Shown here piece by piece: positions 63,325-64,000 of a DNA stretch of 64,000 bases. The DNA is from Halomonas meridiana (GTDB lineage: Bacteria; Pseudomonadota; Gammaproteobacteria; Pseudomonadales; Halomonadaceae). The stretch's first letter is position 1; every line of letters starts with the position of its first letter. The notes beneath the pieces are model-generated. The model was not told the origin of the DNA. It searched no databases and saw nothing but the letters and a program-made list of their open reading frames with translations. The stretch spans positions 1,798,001 to 1,862,000 of the forward strand of contig NZ_CP024621.1 in NCBI RefSeq assembly GCF_009846525.1. The letters run 5' to 3'. A program made the translations under genes and the position numbers.

Positions 63325-64000
63325 GTGTACCTATCTATTTTGAAACTTGAAAATTTCCGCCAGTTTGGCCAGGCCAACCATGGCCTGGAGGTCACCTTCA
63401 ACCCAGGTGTCACCGCGCTGGTTGGAGAAAATGATGCAGGTAAAACGGCAGTCATCGATGCGATCCGGTATGTACTGCAAACCCGTGATGCCGAATACCT
63501 GAAGCTGCAACTAGAAGATTTCCATATCGATGACAGCGGAGCTCAGACCAGCACCATTACGCTGAGGTGCACATTAGATGGTTTGAGTAAGGCCGAACTG
63601 GGTGCGTTCGCTGAGTATGTTACTTACAAGAACAGCGTAGGTCGGCTGCACATCCATTGGTCAGCCACGCGCGTCCAAGGCTCAACGCTCATCCGCAGAT
63701 GGGTGGATATTTCAGTGCGTTCCGGAGAGAACGGGGAAGGGCCGTCCCTGGATGCAGGGGCTCGTCTTCTGCTCGCCACTGCGTACTTGAAACCATTACG
63801 TGATGCGGAGCGCGAGATGTCGCCAGGCCGCAATTCTCGGCTCTCTCAGGTCTTGAGCAGCTTCCCAAACATCGATGTCGGAAACGCTTTCGATACCGCC
63901 ACCCCGCCTGCTAGCCCCGTTGATGCAGAAGCGTTGAGCATTGCTGGTATGGGTGACTACATGCGGTATCTGGTGAACAAGCACAGCGCTATCGTCAGCG
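63325..64000 (+). CDS. OLD-family ATPase/nuclease, N-terminal part (runs off the window)
   Basis: Open for 225 codons from GTG at 63325, with GGGAG 7 bases upstream, to the window end. VYLSILKLENFRQFGQANHG at the N-terminus, Walker A GENDAGKTAVIDAIRY near 36-51 and YLKPLRDAEREMSPGRNSRLSQVL near 150-175 are typical of ABC-type ATPases of the OLD family, with a TOPRIM nuclease domain expected beyond the window. Such genes occur alone or as GajA of Gabija defence systems. A helicase partner would have to lie right of the window. Confidence 0.8.
   Translation, partial: MYLSILKLENFRQFGQANHGLEVTFNPGVTALVGENDAGKTAVIDAIRYVLQTRDAEYLKLQLEDFHIDDSGAQTSTITLRCTLDGLSKAELGAFAEYVTYKNSVGRLHIHWSATRVQGSTLIRRWVDISVRSGENGEGPSLDAGARLLLATAYLKPLRDAEREMSPGRNSRLSQVLSSFPNIDVGNAFDTATPPASPVDAEALSIAGMGDYMRYLVNKHSAIVS

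Overview
The window looks like a chromosomal segment from a Halomonas-type gammaproteobacterium (Halomonadaceae). This is inferred from the moderately high GC, the gene families (rsuA, rnhA-dnaQ-nudC, yejABEF, TAXI-type TRAP transporters, SulP, a CvrA/NhaP2-type antiporter) and their order. No 16S gene is present, so the assignment is an inference.

Region 1 (1-16 kb) is a carboxylic-acid/acyl-CoA catabolic block. The rightward genes are an acyl-CoA dehydrogenase (cut by the window edge), an acyl-CoA ligase, a PaaI-type thioesterase and a membrane transporter-like protein, all overlapping by 1-4 bp, followed by etfBA and a nitronate monooxygenase. The leftward genes are an enoyl-CoA hydratase/isomerase, two acyl-CoA dehydrogenases, a hydratase with a degenerate FadB-like tail, and a TAXI TRAP transporter whose fused permease gene lies between two receptor genes. 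The dehydrogenases would feed electrons to the ETF. Three near-palindromic sites of IclR-operator type lie upstream of etfBA, the dehydrogenase operon and the TRAP operon, which suggests one regulon. The substrate cannot be told from sequence.

Region 2 (16-43.3 kb) is mostly housekeeping: SulP permease, chemoreceptor, RarD-like exporter, amidase, rsuA, a peptide ABC transporter (yejFEB, with yejA broken by a probable 1-base frameshift), mltD, gloB, methyltransferase, rnhA, dnaQ, nudC, an SCP2 protein, sohB, an ArsR-type regulator, prpE, yhhQ, an esterase, an exonuclease/GIY-YIG fusion, an NMT1-like protein and a cation/proton antiporter.

Region 3 (43.40-62.86 kb) is a 19.5-kb genomic island in the 3' end of tRNA-Ser(UGA). 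It is bounded by a 14-bp att repeat, with a 25-bp repeat just inside each end. It carries a P4-type integrase, a partly duplicated integrase-tail/hypothetical-gene module interrupted by a complete IS3-family element, an AlpA regulator followed by a C4-like antisense RNA, a translationally coupled set of small genes leading into a TOPRIM primase-helicase, an origin-like region, an SOS-box-controlled operon of unknown coiled-coil proteins, a MobV-family relaxase plus the remnant of a second one, and two toxin-antitoxin systems (BrnTA and HigBA type). It is best read as an integrative mobilizable element with P4-satellite-like replication and immunity parts. Between the two toxin-antitoxin systems lies about 2.3 kb without credible genes. 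This stretch is packed with short perfect inverted repeats whose stems differ while the sequence between them recurs, and it contains a diverged 0.7-0.8 kb tandem duplication. I do not recognise this array, and it is the strongest candidate here for something undescribed.

Region 4 (62.87-64 kb) begins directly after the right att copy. It holds a second integrase-arm-like repeat, a leftward ORF remnant and the 5' end of an OLD-family ATPase/nuclease gene. This may be the edge of a second, defence-carrying island in tandem.
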